Origin: Streptomyces sp. ITFR-16
GTDB lineage: Bacteria > Actinomycetota > Actinomycetes > Streptomycetales > Streptomycetaceae
Assembly (NCBI RefSeq): GCF_031844705.1
Contig: NZ_CP134609.1
Coordinates: 2,418,001-2,482,000, forward strand
DNA length: 64,000 nucleotides
Direction of reading: 5' to 3'
The translations under genes and the position numbers were made by a program. Positions 40,261-48,422 of the stretch are shown one piece after another. The first letter of the stretch is position 1. Each line of letters starts with the position of its first letter. The notes beneath the pieces are model-generated. The model made no database searches. It saw only the letters and a program-made list of their open reading frames with translations, and was not told the origin of the DNA.

Positions 40261-41241
40261 TCAGAACAAGACGCGCGCGAGGGCGGTCCGGGCGGCGCCG
40301 ACCCTGGGGTCGTCGGGGCCGATCACCTCGAAGAGTTCGAGCAGCCGCACCCGTACCCGGTCGCGGTCGTCGCCGAACGTACGGCGGACCGTCTCGACGA
40401 GCCGGCCGAAGGCGTCCTCGACATGACCGCCGACCAGATCGAGGTCGGCCGCGGCGAGCTGGGCGTCCACATCGGCCGGGTTCTCGGCGGCGTCCTTGCG
40501 GACCTGCTGCGGGTCCGTCTTCTGGACCCGGGCCAGCAACTCCGCCTGGGCGAGGCCGAGCTTGGCCTCGCTGTTGGCCGGGTCGTCCGACAGGACGTTC
40601 CTGTACGCCTGGACGGCGCCGGCGAAGTCATTGGCGTCCAGCGCCTGCGCGGCCGCCTCCAGAAGCGCGTCGTACGGTCCGGCGGGGGCCTCGGGGGCCG
40701 CCTGGGCACCGGCGTCGGGGCCGGCCGCCTCCGGGTCGACGGCGATACCGGTGAGCCCGAAGCGCTCCTCGCCGACCTGGATCAGCTGGTCCAGGGTCTG
40801 GCGGATCTGGGACTCGGGGGCCGCGCCCTGGAAGAGGGGCAGCGCCTGTCCGGCGACCACGGCGAAGACCGCCGGGATGCCCTGGATCCCGAACTGCTGC
40901 ATCAGCATCTGGTTGGCGTCGACATCGACCTTGGCCAGCACGAAACGGCCGTTGTACTCATGGGCCAGGCGCTCCAGCAGCGGTCCCAGCTGCTTGCACG
41001 GCTCGCACCACTCGGCCCAGAAGTCGATGACGACCGGGACTTCGGCGGAGCGCTGGAGGACATCGCTCTCGAAGCCCGCCTCATCGACGTCGATCACGAG
41101 GGAGGAAGCGGGGACACCGGCGGGGCCGCCCTGCCGGGCGGACTCGGCCCTGGCCTGCTCCGCCTTGGCCTTGGCCTCACCGGCCGCCTTCACCGCGGCG
41201 AGGTCGACGACGCCGCTCATGGACATGTTCCTAGGCTGCAT
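40261..41241 (-). CDS. CnoX-like thioredoxin-domain co-chaperone with TPR region
   Basis: This 326-residue cytoplasmic protein has a thioredoxin domain (about 55-160) with WCEPC at 78-82 and the cis-Pro in IQGIPAVF. A C-terminal tetratricopeptide-like helical part follows (about 190-326). This matches the YbbN/CnoX family, holdases that protect proteins from chlorine or heat stress and pass them to chaperonins. In many members the CXXC is redox-inert or altered; here both Cys are kept with Glu-Pro between. The ATG at 41241 has GGAGG 8 nt upstream. The first 50 residues are an Ala/Lys/Glu-rich tail. It diverges from a TetR gene. Confidence 0.9.
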   Translation of the reverse strand: MQPRNMSMSGVVDLAAVKAAGEAKAKAEQARAESARQGGPAGVPASSLVIDVDEAGFESDVLQRSAEVPVVIDFWAEWCEPCKQLGPLLERLAHEYNGRFVLAKVDVDANQMLMQQFGIQGIPAVFAVVAGQALPLFQGAAPESQIRQTLDQLIQVGEERFGLTGIAVDPEAAGPDAGAQAAPEAPAGPYDALLEAAAQALDANDFAGAVQAYRNVLSDDPANSEAKLGLAQAELLARVQKTDPQQVRKDAAENPADVDAQLAAADLDLVGGHVEDAFGRLVETVRRTFGDDRDRVRVRLLELFEVIGPDDPRVGAARTALARVLF

Positions 41242-41472
41242 ACGTACATCCTCCCCCCTCGGCACGCTGTTCCGGAAAGCGATGGGTGAACCGCGCCCGT
41301 CCGCAGCCCTCGCCGGAGTGCGAGGTGCACGGACAGACACGGTTCGAACCGCGGTCGATCCCCATCGATCGCGGTCCCTGGGCCCCTGAAAGACCCGGTT
41401 CGGCGCCCGGTCCCCACCCGGCGCCTGTGACTGTCGTCCGTTCGTGGCGCTACGACGGCGGACCGTCGTTTC

Positions 41473-41495
41473 TTACGCTACGACCCGTAGCGTAA
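41473..41495. promoter_or_regulatory. 23-bp operator-like dyad upstream of tetR
   Basis: TTACGCTACG (41473-41482) and CGTAGCGTAA (41486-41495) are perfect 10-bp arms around ACC. It lies 96 nt before the TetR start, in the 349-bp gap divergent from the CnoX-like gene. A related half-site GCGCTACGACG lies just upstream (41448-41458). This is a typical TetR operator. Confidence 0.75.
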
Positions 41496-41590
41496 CTGGA
41501 CCCGGCCCCTCCTGCACAAGAGTGTTCGGTGATCTGTCTCACGGGGAACGGGACCGGTCGGTTCTCCTTACCGGCGGGTATGGTCACGGC

Positions 41591-42220
41591 ATGCTGAGCC
41601 GCAGCCACCCCAAACCCGCGCGAACGGGACGCCCTCGCAGCGCCGAGGCCGACGAGGCGATCCTCGAGGCGACCAGAGCCTCGCTGGTGGACCTCGGCTG
41701 GTCGAAGCTGACGATGAGCGACGTGGCGACGCGGGCGGGGGTCGCCAAGACGACGCTGTACCGGCGCTGGGCGGGCAAGAACGAACTGGTCGTGGACGCG
41801 GTCGCGGTCCTCTTCGACGAGCTGGAACTCCCGGACCTGGGCAGCCTGTCGGCGGATGTGCAGGCGGTGGTGCTGCAGTTCGCCGCGCTGCTGGAGCGGC
41901 CGGAGACGCAGACCGCGCTGATGGCGGTGGTCGCCGAGTCGACCCGGGACGAGGCGCTGCGGACCCGGATCCGCGACTCGATCGTGAACCGGCAGAAGCG
42001 GCTCGTCCTCCAGGGCAGGCGGCGCGCCCAGGAGCGCGGTGAGCTGCCCGTCGAGCCGGACGAGGCCGCGGCGGAGCTGACGGCCGACCTGATCTTCGAT
42101 GTGATCGCCGGCGCGGTGGTGCACCGGGCGCTCGTGAGCGCCGAGCCCGTCGACGCCGACTGGGCCCGGCGCTTCACGCTGCTCCTGCTCGCGGGCCTGG
42201 GCGCGGCCGCCACGGGCTAG
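41591..42220 (+). CDS. TetR/AcrR-family regulator
   Basis: This 209-residue regulator has the HTH at about 17-63: LTMSDVATRAGVAKTTLYRRWAGKNELV is the classic TetR recognition region. A C-terminal helical ligand and dimer domain follows. The ATG at 41591 lies 6 nt after TATGGT and has no ribosome site, so a leaderless mRNA is likely, although no good -35 is visible. The perfect dyad at 41473-41495 suggests autoregulation. Whether it also controls the divergent CnoX-like gene or the convergent icmA is unknown. Confidence 0.92.
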   Translation: MLSRSHPKPARTGRPRSAEADEAILEATRASLVDLGWSKLTMSDVATRAGVAKTTLYRRWAGKNELVVDAVAVLFDELELPDLGSLSADVQAVVLQFAALLERPETQTALMAVVAESTRDEALRTRIRDSIVNRQKRLVLQGRRRAQERGELPVEPDEAAAELTADLIFDVIAGAVVHRALVSAEPVDADWARRFTLLLLAGLGAAATG

Positions 42221-42268
42221 GGCGGACACGCCCCGGCGGGTGACGGCCGCAGGCCCCGCGCGAGGCGG

Positions 42269-43969
42269 TCAGAAGCCGGGCGGCTCCGTGTAGGTGCCCC
42301 ACTCCTCGCGCAGCACCCCGCAGATCTCGCCCAGCGTCGCCTCGGCGCGGACCGCGTCCAGCATCGGCGCGATCATGTTGGAGCCGTCGCGGGCGGCGGC
42401 CAGCATCGCGTCCAGCGCGGCGCCCACCCGGGCGTCGTCCCGGCCCTGCTTGCGGACGGCCAGCTCCCGGACCTGCTCGCGCTCCACCTCGTGGCTGACG
42501 CGCAGGATCTCCAGGTCGCCGGTGACCGAGCCGTGCGCGACGTTGACGCCGACGACCCTCTTGTCGCCCTTCTCCAGCGACTGCTGGTAGCGGAAGGCGG
42601 ACTCGGCGATCTCGCCGGTGAACCAGCCGTCCTCGATGCCGCGCAGGATGCCGGAGGTCATCGGCCCGACCGGGTGCCGGCCGTCCGGATGGGCGCGGGT
42701 GCCGCGCTCCCTGATCTGGTCGAAGATCTTCTCGGCCTCGGCCTCGATCCGGTCGGTGAGCTGCTCCACGAACCAGGAACCGCCCAGCGGGTCGGCCACG
42801 TTGGCGACGCCGGTCTCCTCCATCAGCACCTGCTGGGTGCGCAGCGCGATCTCGGCGGCCTGCTCGGAGGGGAGCGCGAGGGTCTCGTCCAGGGCGTTGG
42901 TGTGCAGGGAGTTGGTGCCGCCGAGGACGGCGGAGAGGGCCTCCACGGCGGTCCGTACGACGTTGTTGTACGGCTGCTGGGCGGTGAGCGAGACACCGGC
43001 GGTCTGGGTGTGGAAGCGGAGCCACTGCGCCTTGTCGGTCTTCGCTCCGTACGTCTCCTTCATCCAGCGGGCCCAGATCCGGCGGGCCGCACGGAACTTG
43101 GCGATCTCCTCGAAGAAGTCGAGGTGGGCGTCGAAGAAGAAGGACAGGCCGGGGGCGAAGGTGTCGACGTCGAGGCCTCGGGACAGGCCCAGCTCCACGT
43201 AGCCGAAGCCGTCGGCGAGGGTGTAGGCCAGCTCCTGCGCGGCTGTGGCCCCGGCCTCGCGGATGTGGTAGCCGGAGACGGAGAGCGGCTTGTAGGCGGG
43301 GATGTCGCGGGCGCAGTGCTCCATCAGGTCGCCGATGAGGCGCAGATGGGGCTCGGGCTGGAAGAGCCACTCCTTCTGCGCGATGTACTCCTTGAAGATG
43401 TCCGTCTGCAGCGTGCCGTTGAGCACGGCGGGGTCGATGCCCTGGCGCTCGGCGGCGACCAGGTACATGCAGAAGACGGGGACGGCCGGGCCGCTGATCG
43501 TCATCGACGTGGTGACGTCGCCGAGCGGGATGTCCTTGAAGAGGACCTCCATGTCGGCGGCGGAGTCGATGGCGACCCCGCAGTGGCCGACCTCGCCGAG
43601 CGCGCGGGGGTCGTCGGAGTCGCGGCCCATCAGCGTCGGCATGTCGAAGGCCACGCTCAGCCCGCCGCCGCCCGCGGCGAGGATCATCTTGTAGCGCTCG
43701 TTGGTCTGCTCGGCGTTGCCGAAGCCGGCGAACTGGCGGATGGTCCAGGTGCGGCCCCGGTAGCCGGTCGGGTGGAGTCCCCGGGTGAAGGGGTACTCGC
43801 CGGGCCAGCCGATCCGTTCGAAGCCCTCGTACGTGTCCCCCGGGCGGGGGCCGTAGACGGGCTCGACCGGGTCCCCGGAGAGCGTGGTGAAGTCCGCGTC
43901 ACGCTTGCGGGCCTTGTCGTAACGGGCCTGCCAGCGGCGGCGGCCTTCCTCGATCGCGTCAGCGTCCAT
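42269..43969 (-). CDS. icmA: Isobutyryl-CoA mutase large subunit
   Basis: IcmA with a small cobalamin-binding subunit (IcmB, not in this window) interconverts isobutyryl-CoA and n-butyryl-CoA. The 566-residue length equals the known Streptomyces IcmA. The two residues that separate it from methylmalonyl-CoA mutase are exactly in place: Phe80 (WTIRQFAGF; Tyr in MCM) and Gln198 (EYIAQKEW; Arg in MCM). There is no C-terminal B12 domain. The ATG at 43969 follows a 24-bp palindrome, with TAAATT 6 nt before the start, so the mRNA is probably leaderless and repressed through that site. It supplies building blocks for polyketides and fatty acids and works in valine breakdown. Confidence 0.96.
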   Translation of the reverse strand: MDADAIEEGRRRWQARYDKARKRDADFTTLSGDPVEPVYGPRPGDTYEGFERIGWPGEYPFTRGLHPTGYRGRTWTIRQFAGFGNAEQTNERYKMILAAGGGGLSVAFDMPTLMGRDSDDPRALGEVGHCGVAIDSAADMEVLFKDIPLGDVTTSMTISGPAVPVFCMYLVAAERQGIDPAVLNGTLQTDIFKEYIAQKEWLFQPEPHLRLIGDLMEHCARDIPAYKPLSVSGYHIREAGATAAQELAYTLADGFGYVELGLSRGLDVDTFAPGLSFFFDAHLDFFEEIAKFRAARRIWARWMKETYGAKTDKAQWLRFHTQTAGVSLTAQQPYNNVVRTAVEALSAVLGGTNSLHTNALDETLALPSEQAAEIALRTQQVLMEETGVANVADPLGGSWFVEQLTDRIEAEAEKIFDQIRERGTRAHPDGRHPVGPMTSGILRGIEDGWFTGEIAESAFRYQQSLEKGDKRVVGVNVAHGSVTGDLEILRVSHEVEREQVRELAVRKQGRDDARVGAALDAMLAAARDGSNMIAPMLDAVRAEATLGEICGVLREEWGTYTEPPGF

Positions 43970-43975
43970 GCCACC

Positions 43976-44000
43976 AATTTACTAGGACGTCCTAGTAAAT
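43976..44000 (-). promoter_or_regulatory. 24-bp perfect palindrome and -10 box of icmA
   Basis: ATTTACTAGGAC (43977-43988) is followed directly by its reverse complement (43989-44000). On the minus strand TAAATT (43976-43981) ends 6 nt before the icmA ATG and lies inside the palindrome, so a bound repressor would cover the -10. Two CTAG tetramers, rare in such GC-rich DNA, are part of it. Confidence 0.8.
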
Positions 44001-44064
44001 GTCGATGACAAACCGCCCGGTGCTCGGCACGGGGCGGTTCGGTCAGGCGGTACTCAGGCGGCGG

Positions 44065-44397
44065 TCAGGCTTTGGCGGGCACCGCGGGGGCGTCCGCGAG
44101 CAGCGGCTCCACGTCGCGGACGACCTTGCGCTCGACGAAGAACGCGGCGGTCGGGATCGTGCCGGACACCAGGACCCAGAGCAGCTTGCCCATCGGCCAC
44201 TTCGCCTTGGAGCCGAGGTCGAAGGCGAAGATCAGGTAGATGATGTAGAGCACGCCGTGGATCTGCGAGACGACGAGGGTCAGGCCCTCGCCCTTGTCGA
44301 AGCCGTACTTGAAAACCATGCAGGTGCAGAGCACGAGCAACATGACGGCGGTGACGTAGGCCATCACCCGGTATCGGGTCAGCACACTGCGTTTCAT
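44065..44397 (-). CDS. DUF3817 membrane protein
   Basis: This 110-residue protein has three hydrophobic helices (about 9-28, 38-60 and 70-90). The VSQIHGVLYIIYLIFAFDLGSKAKWP stretch is the DUF3817 (YdzA-like) hallmark. Function unknown. The ATG at 44397 lies 7 nt after TACGCT with no ribosome site, a possible leaderless start. It lies between icmA and a MarR gene. A paralogue is at 57486-57836, coupled to a thiamine-binding-protein gene. Confidence 0.85.
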   Translation of the reverse strand: MKRSVLTRYRVMAYVTAVMLLVLCTCMVFKYGFDKGEGLTLVVSQIHGVLYIIYLIFAFDLGSKAKWPMGKLLWVLVSGTIPTAAFFVERKVVRDVEPLLADAPAVPAKA

Positions 44398-44462
44398 GCC
44401 ATCGAGCGTAACCGGACGTCCGGGGCGATCTTGCAGCGGGCCGGGACCCGGAACCGCGTCCC

Positions 44463-44972
44463 TCAGATCTCCTCGAAGTCCTGGGCGGCGATGCGCAGGG
44501 GCCGCAGCAGGGCGAAGATCTCGGCGCACTCCTCGGCGTCGTACACCCCGAGGCCGAACTCCATCGCGACCAGGTCGCGGGTGGCGGACTCGACGACCTC
44601 GCGGCCCTTGTCGGTGATGGAGGCGAGCGTGCCGCGGCCGTCGTTCGGGTTGGGGCGCTTGTCGACCAGACCGGAGCGCACCAGCCGGTCCACGGTGTTC
44701 GTCACGGACGTGGGGTGGACCATGAGCCGCTCACCGATCTTGGACATCGGCAGCTCACCGGCCTTGGAGAAGGTGAGCAGCACCAGCGCCTCGTAGCGCG
44801 CGAAGGTCAGCCCGTACGGCTTGACGACCGCGTCGACCTCGGCGAGCAGGATCTGCTGCGCACGCATGATCGAGGTGATCGCCCCCATGGACGGCACGGG
44901 GCCCCAGCGCTGCTGCCAGAGTTCGTCGGCGCGGGCGATGGGATCGAAGGGGAGACTGAGCGGCTTCGGCAC
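44463..44972 (-). CDS. MarR-family regulator
   Basis: This 169-residue winged-helix regulator carries the HTH at LPMSKIGERLMVHPTSVTNTVDRL and the wing at KRPNPNDGRGTLASIT. The GTG at 44972 (V-P-K-P-L-S-L-P-F-D) matches, from memory, the start of its S. coelicolor counterpart near icmA. TAAGGT lies 7 nt upstream, suggesting a leaderless transcript. The stop of the upstream MFS gene is only 10 nt away, so co-transcription is an alternative. It may respond to an acyl or aromatic ligand; not determined. Confidence 0.92.
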   Translation of the reverse strand: MPKPLSLPFDPIARADELWQQRWGPVPSMGAITSIMRAQQILLAEVDAVVKPYGLTFARYEALVLLTFSKAGELPMSKIGERLMVHPTSVTNTVDRLVRSGLVDKRPNPNDGRGTLASITDKGREVVESATRDLVAMEFGLGVYDAEECAEIFALLRPLRIAAQDFEEI

Positions 44973-44982
44973 GGCCACGACC

Positions 44983-46452
44983 TTACCCATGGGGAACATG
45001 ACGGTCCTCACCGTCTCGAACTTCGGTCCGAACGGGGAGGGCGGGCGCGGTCCTGCGGACCTCCGCGACGAGCGCGAGCAGGCACAGCGTGCCCAGCACA
45101 CCGGCCCCGGCGACCACCTGGTGGACGGGGAAGAACTCGGCGGCCAGCCCCGCCAGCGCCATGCCGACGCCCTGGAGGGTCATCAGCCCGGCCGTGAGCA
45201 GGGTCATGGCCCGGCCGCGCAGCTCGTCGGGGACGGCGTCGACGAACCACTGGTCGAGGCCGATGACGTACGCCGAGCCCGCCCCGGCCAGCAGCAGGGC
45301 GACGGCCGCCACCGGCACACCGGGCCGGAGGCCGTACAGCACGAGGGGCAGCAGCCCGGCCGCCGCGCACGGCAGCACGATCAGCGAGCGGACCCGGGGG
45401 CTCAGCGCGGTGCCCGCGTACAGCTCGGCGGTGATGTGGCCGACCGGCATCGCGCACATCAGCAGCCCGAGCGCGGCGGTGCCGGCGCCGATCTCGTCGG
45501 CGTACGGGGCGGCGAGCGCCTCGGGGGCGACGACGAACACCGGGGGCAGCCAGAAGAGCAGCATCAGCGCCCGGATCCTGCGGTGGCCGAGGACGAGGCG
45601 GGCCCCGGTGAGCGACTCCCGCAGCAGGGTGGCGCCCCGTCCGCCGCCGGTGCGGGCGGGCCGGTCGCGGGTGCCGAGGCGCAGCAGCGCGGCCGAGCAG
45701 AGGAAGGTGAGGACGGTGAGGGCGATGGCGCCGCGCGGGGGGACCGCGGCGAGCAGCAGCCCGCCCACGCCGAAGCCGGCGAGCAGGGCGCTCTGCGAGA
45801 CGATCCGCAGCAGTGAGCGGCCCAGGACGAACAGGTCGCCCTCGCCCAGGATGTCGGCGAGCGCGGCCATCCGCGTCCCGGTGAAGACCGGTGAGACGGC
45901 GGCGACCAGGCAGCGCAGCACGAGGAGTCCGGCGACCGGGGTGCCCGGCAGGACCATCACGGCGACGCAGCCGGCGCAGATCAGGTCGCAGGTCACCAGG
46001 ACCCGGCGGGCGGGGTAGCGGTCGGCGATCCCGGCGAAGAGGGTGCCGCCGACGAGGTACGGGAGCATGCCGAGCGCGAAGGTGAGGGCGCTGAGCAGGG
46101 GTGAGGAGGTCAGGTCGTAGACGAGGACGGTGAGCGCGAGTTCGCTGACGACGACGCCGAGCAGCGAGAGCAGGTGCGCGGCGAAGACCGCGCGGAACTC
46201 GCGTACGCCGAACACGGCCCGGTAGCCGCGGGGTGCGGTGTTCCGCGCCGGGGCCCGGAGCGCGGGCGGTTCGCTCGGGTCGGGGGGACCGTCGCGCTCC
46301 GGGGCCGGGGCCGGGAGGGGGGCCGGTCCGGTGGGGGCGGGGTGCGCGGCGCTCGGGGCGGGCGGCGGGGTCCGGGGCGGGACCGGCCGGTCGCGGGGTG
46401 GATCCGTCGCGTCGCGGGGGCCGCCCGCCAGGGGATCGGTGTCTCTCGGCAT
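44983..46452 (-). CDS. MFS transporter with Pro-rich N-terminal tail
   Basis: This 489-residue permease has about twelve membrane helices from residue 85 onward. GTLFAGIADRYPARRVLV is the loop 2-3 motif A of major-facilitator exporters. The first 75 residues are Pro/Arg/Asp-rich and soluble. The ATG at 46452 is assumed; a later internal start is possible. The fold resembles the macrolide/enterobactin-exporter (EntS-like) branch by its DRYPARR and late GLDQWFVDAVPDELRGRAMTL motif. It diverges from an ArsR-type regulator with a dyad between them, the usual arrangement of a ligand-induced exporter. Confidence 0.88.
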   Translation of the reverse strand: MPRDTDPLAGGPRDATDPPRDRPVPPRTPPPAPSAAHPAPTGPAPLPAPAPERDGPPDPSEPPALRAPARNTAPRGYRAVFGVREFRAVFAAHLLSLLGVVVSELALTVLVYDLTSSPLLSALTFALGMLPYLVGGTLFAGIADRYPARRVLVTCDLICAGCVAVMVLPGTPVAGLLVLRCLVAAVSPVFTGTRMAALADILGEGDLFVLGRSLLRIVSQSALLAGFGVGGLLLAAVPPRGAIALTVLTFLCSAALLRLGTRDRPARTGGGRGATLLRESLTGARLVLGHRRIRALMLLFWLPPVFVVAPEALAAPYADEIGAGTAALGLLMCAMPVGHITAELYAGTALSPRVRSLIVLPCAAAGLLPLVLYGLRPGVPVAAVALLLAGAGSAYVIGLDQWFVDAVPDELRGRAMTLLTAGLMTLQGVGMALAGLAAEFFPVHQVVAGAGVLGTLCLLALVAEVRRTAPALPVRTEVRDGEDRHVPHG

Positions 46453-46492
46453 GGCCGCAGCCTGGAGGAGCGGGGCCGCCCTTCCGTAGACT

Positions 46493-46508
46493 TTCGGCCC
46501 CAGCCGAA
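46493..46508. promoter_or_regulatory. Dyad between the MFS and ArsR genes
   Basis: TTCGGC (46493-46498) and GCCGAA (46503-46508) flank CCCA. TAGACT (46487-46492), adjacent on the plus strand, is a possible -10 for the ArsR gene. It is a candidate operator of the ArsR-type regulator. Confidence 0.5.
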
Positions 46509-46531
46509 TCTTCGCGAGCGAGGCCGCTCCC

Positions 46532-47548
46532 ATGCCCGTACAGCTGCATTTCGACGAGAGCGATCTGCTGCACTGCCGCTTCGCGGTCTCGCCGCTGTGG
46601 GAGACGCAGGCGGCCGTGCGGGTGCTGGGGCGGCCCGAGCGGCAGGGGTACCACCTGCCGTGGCTGCGCCGGATCCGGGACGCGGCGGCCGGGCTGGATC
46701 TCGGCCCGCTGTGGCTGCTGATGCGGGAGGGCGGCCACAGTCCGGACTTCTTCTGTCCGCCGCCGATCGGCCCCCTCGCCTCCTTCGAGGAGGAGATCGC
46801 GGGGGTGCGGGCGGTCGATCCGGGGCTGGCCGGGGAGGATCTGGCGCGGTCGCTCGCGGACCGGCCGCAGGTGCTGCACTCCCCCGCCGGGCGGGCGCTG
46901 CTGGCCGACCCCGCGCGGAGCGTGCGGGAGCTGGCCGAGCTGCTGGAGGAGGTCTGGCGGGTGCTGGTCGAGCCGCACTGGCCCCGGCTGCGCGCCCTGC
47001 TGGAGGCCGATGTGGCCTACCACTCGCGGCGGCTGGCGGCGGTCGGCTTCGAGCGGCTGCTCGGGGAGCTGAGCCCCCAGCTGAGCTGGGCGGACTCCAC
47101 ACTCACCATCGCCCCGACGCGCGCCCGGCACTCCCGGGTGCTCGGCGGGCAGGGCCTGGTCCTGATGCCGTCCGTCTTCGCCTGGCCGGACGCGGTCAGC
47201 GGTTTCGAGGACCCCTGGCAGCCCGCGGTCATCTATCCGGCCCGGGGCATCGGCGGGCTGTGGACGGAGCCGGGCGCCAGCACCCCAAACGTGCTCGCGC
47301 GGCTGCTGGGGCGGGCGCGGGCCGATGTGCTGTGCGCGCTGGACGAACCGGCCGGGACCGGCGCGCTCGCCCACCGGCTGGGCCTGGCACCGTCCTCCGT
47401 CTCCGCCCATCTGTCGGTGCTGCGGGCGGCGGGGCTGCTGACGTCGCGGCGGTACGGCCATCAGGTGCTGTACGAGCGGACACCGCTCGGCATCGCCCTG
47501 GCCGTACCGGGGCACCAGCCCCCGGAGCTCACAGACCCAGCGTGCTGA
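46532..47548 (+). CDS. ArsR-type winged-helix regulator with DUF5937-like N-terminal domain
   Basis: The 338-residue protein has a long N-terminal effector region (about 1-255, starting LHFDESDLLHCRFAVSPLWET, the DUF5937 pattern as I recall it). A C-terminal ArsR HTH follows (about 262-325: LAHRLGLAPSSVSAHLSVLRAAGLLTSRR). The recognition helix sits in SSVSAHL. The inverted order, with HTH at the end, is characteristic of this actinobacterial group. The ATG at 46532 has only a weak purine stretch upstream. Its 3' end overlaps the convergent siderophore-interacting-protein gene by 20 nt. It very likely controls the divergent MFS exporter. Confidence 0.88.
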   Translation: MPVQLHFDESDLLHCRFAVSPLWETQAAVRVLGRPERQGYHLPWLRRIRDAAAGLDLGPLWLLMREGGHSPDFFCPPPIGPLASFEEEIAGVRAVDPGLAGEDLARSLADRPQVLHSPAGRALLADPARSVRELAELLEEVWRVLVEPHWPRLRALLEADVAYHSRRLAAVGFERLLGELSPQLSWADSTLTIAPTRARHSRVLGGQGLVLMPSVFAWPDAVSGFEDPWQPAVIYPARGIGGLWTEPGASTPNVLARLLGRARADVLCALDEPAGTGALAHRLGLAPSSVSAHLSVLRAAGLLTSRRYGHQVLYERTPLGIALAVPGHQPPELTDPAC

Positions 47549-48422
47549 GCCGCTCCTCGTACCGAATGGCCAGGTCCTCGGGGTCGCCGGCCGGGTTCTC
47601 CCACATGGAGGCCAGCTCGGCGCGTACGGACGCGGGCAGCGCCTCGTAGCGCTCGGTCCACGAGTCGCCGTCCGGCATCCAGTAGCCGACGACCTTGAAG
47701 CGGTCGGCGGGCAGCTTCAGCTCCTTGCGCAGATAGCGGCGCACGGCCCGCAGGGCGTCCGTCCGGCCGGCGACCCAGACATAGCCGCCGGTCAGGTCCG
47801 TGCCGGGCGGGATCGCGGCGTCGACCAGCTCGGCCAGCCGGCTGGGGCCTCGGCCGTTGCCGCCGTAGGTCCAGGTGGCCCGGACGCCGGGCCGGTCCGG
47901 GAGCGGCTGGACGCTCGCCTCGTCGGGCACCTCCAGGACGGCCCGGGTGGTGACGCCCTCCGGGGTGTTCTCGATGAGGCGTCCGACGGCGGGCAGGCCG
48001 CTGAGGTCGGAGATCAGGACCTGCCAGCCGAGGTCGGCCGGGGGACTGTAGAGGCCGGTGGGCGAGTTCAGGCCGATCACGTCGCCGGGCCGGGCGGCGG
48101 CGGCCCAGCCGGACGCCGTGCCGTGGCCGTGCAGCACGAAGTCGATGTCGATCTCACCGGCCTCCGGGCGGACGGCCCGGACGGTGTACGTGCGCACGGG
48201 GGCCTCGGGCTGCCCCTCCGGGGTCCGCCAGCCGCCGTTGTCCGTGGCCTCGGGCAGCGAGACATCGGTGCGGTCGGGCCCGTGCGGGAAGAACAGGCGG
48301 ACGTACTCGTCGCCGACGCCCGTGGACGTGAACGCGGCGAGCCCCTCGCCGTGGAACGTGATGCGGGCCATGGTCGTGGTGAGTGGCCGGACACGGGCCA
48401 CCACGGCGCGGTGGATGGTCAT
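47529..48422 (-). CDS. Siderophore-interacting protein (FAD-binding ferric reductase, SIP family)
   Basis: This 297-residue cytoplasmic flavoprotein is expected to reduce ferric siderophores to release iron. The N-terminal FAD-binding barrel carries the RTYTVR motif (about 77-82) and the GWAAAARPGDVIGL loop. The C-terminal half (from about 135) is the NAD(P)H-binding SIP domain, with the VWVAGRTDALRAVRRYL helix and a final LASMWENPAGDPEDLA tail. The ATG overlaps the stop of the upstream ABC gene (ATGA). It is the last gene of the seven-gene iron operon. The equivalent domain is fused to IrtA in mycobacteria. Confidence 0.94.
   Translation of the reverse strand: MTIHRAVVARVRPLTTTMARITFHGEGLAAFTSTGVGDEYVRLFFPHGPDRTDVSLPEATDNGGWRTPEGQPEAPVRTYTVRAVRPEAGEIDIDFVLHGHGTASGWAAAARPGDVIGLNSPTGLYSPPADLGWQVLISDLSGLPAVGRLIENTPEGVTTRAVLEVPDEASVQPLPDRPGVRATWTYGGNGRGPSRLAELVDAAIPPGTDLTGGYVWVAGRTDALRAVRRYLRKELKLPADRFKVVGYWMPDGDSWTERYEALPASVRAELASMWENPAGDPEDLAIRYEERLSTLGL

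Noticed and set aside
42269..43969. Methylmalonyl-CoA mutase subunit
   Set aside because: Phe80 and Gln198 replace the Tyr and Arg that methylmalonyl-CoA mutase needs, and there is no B12-binding domain.
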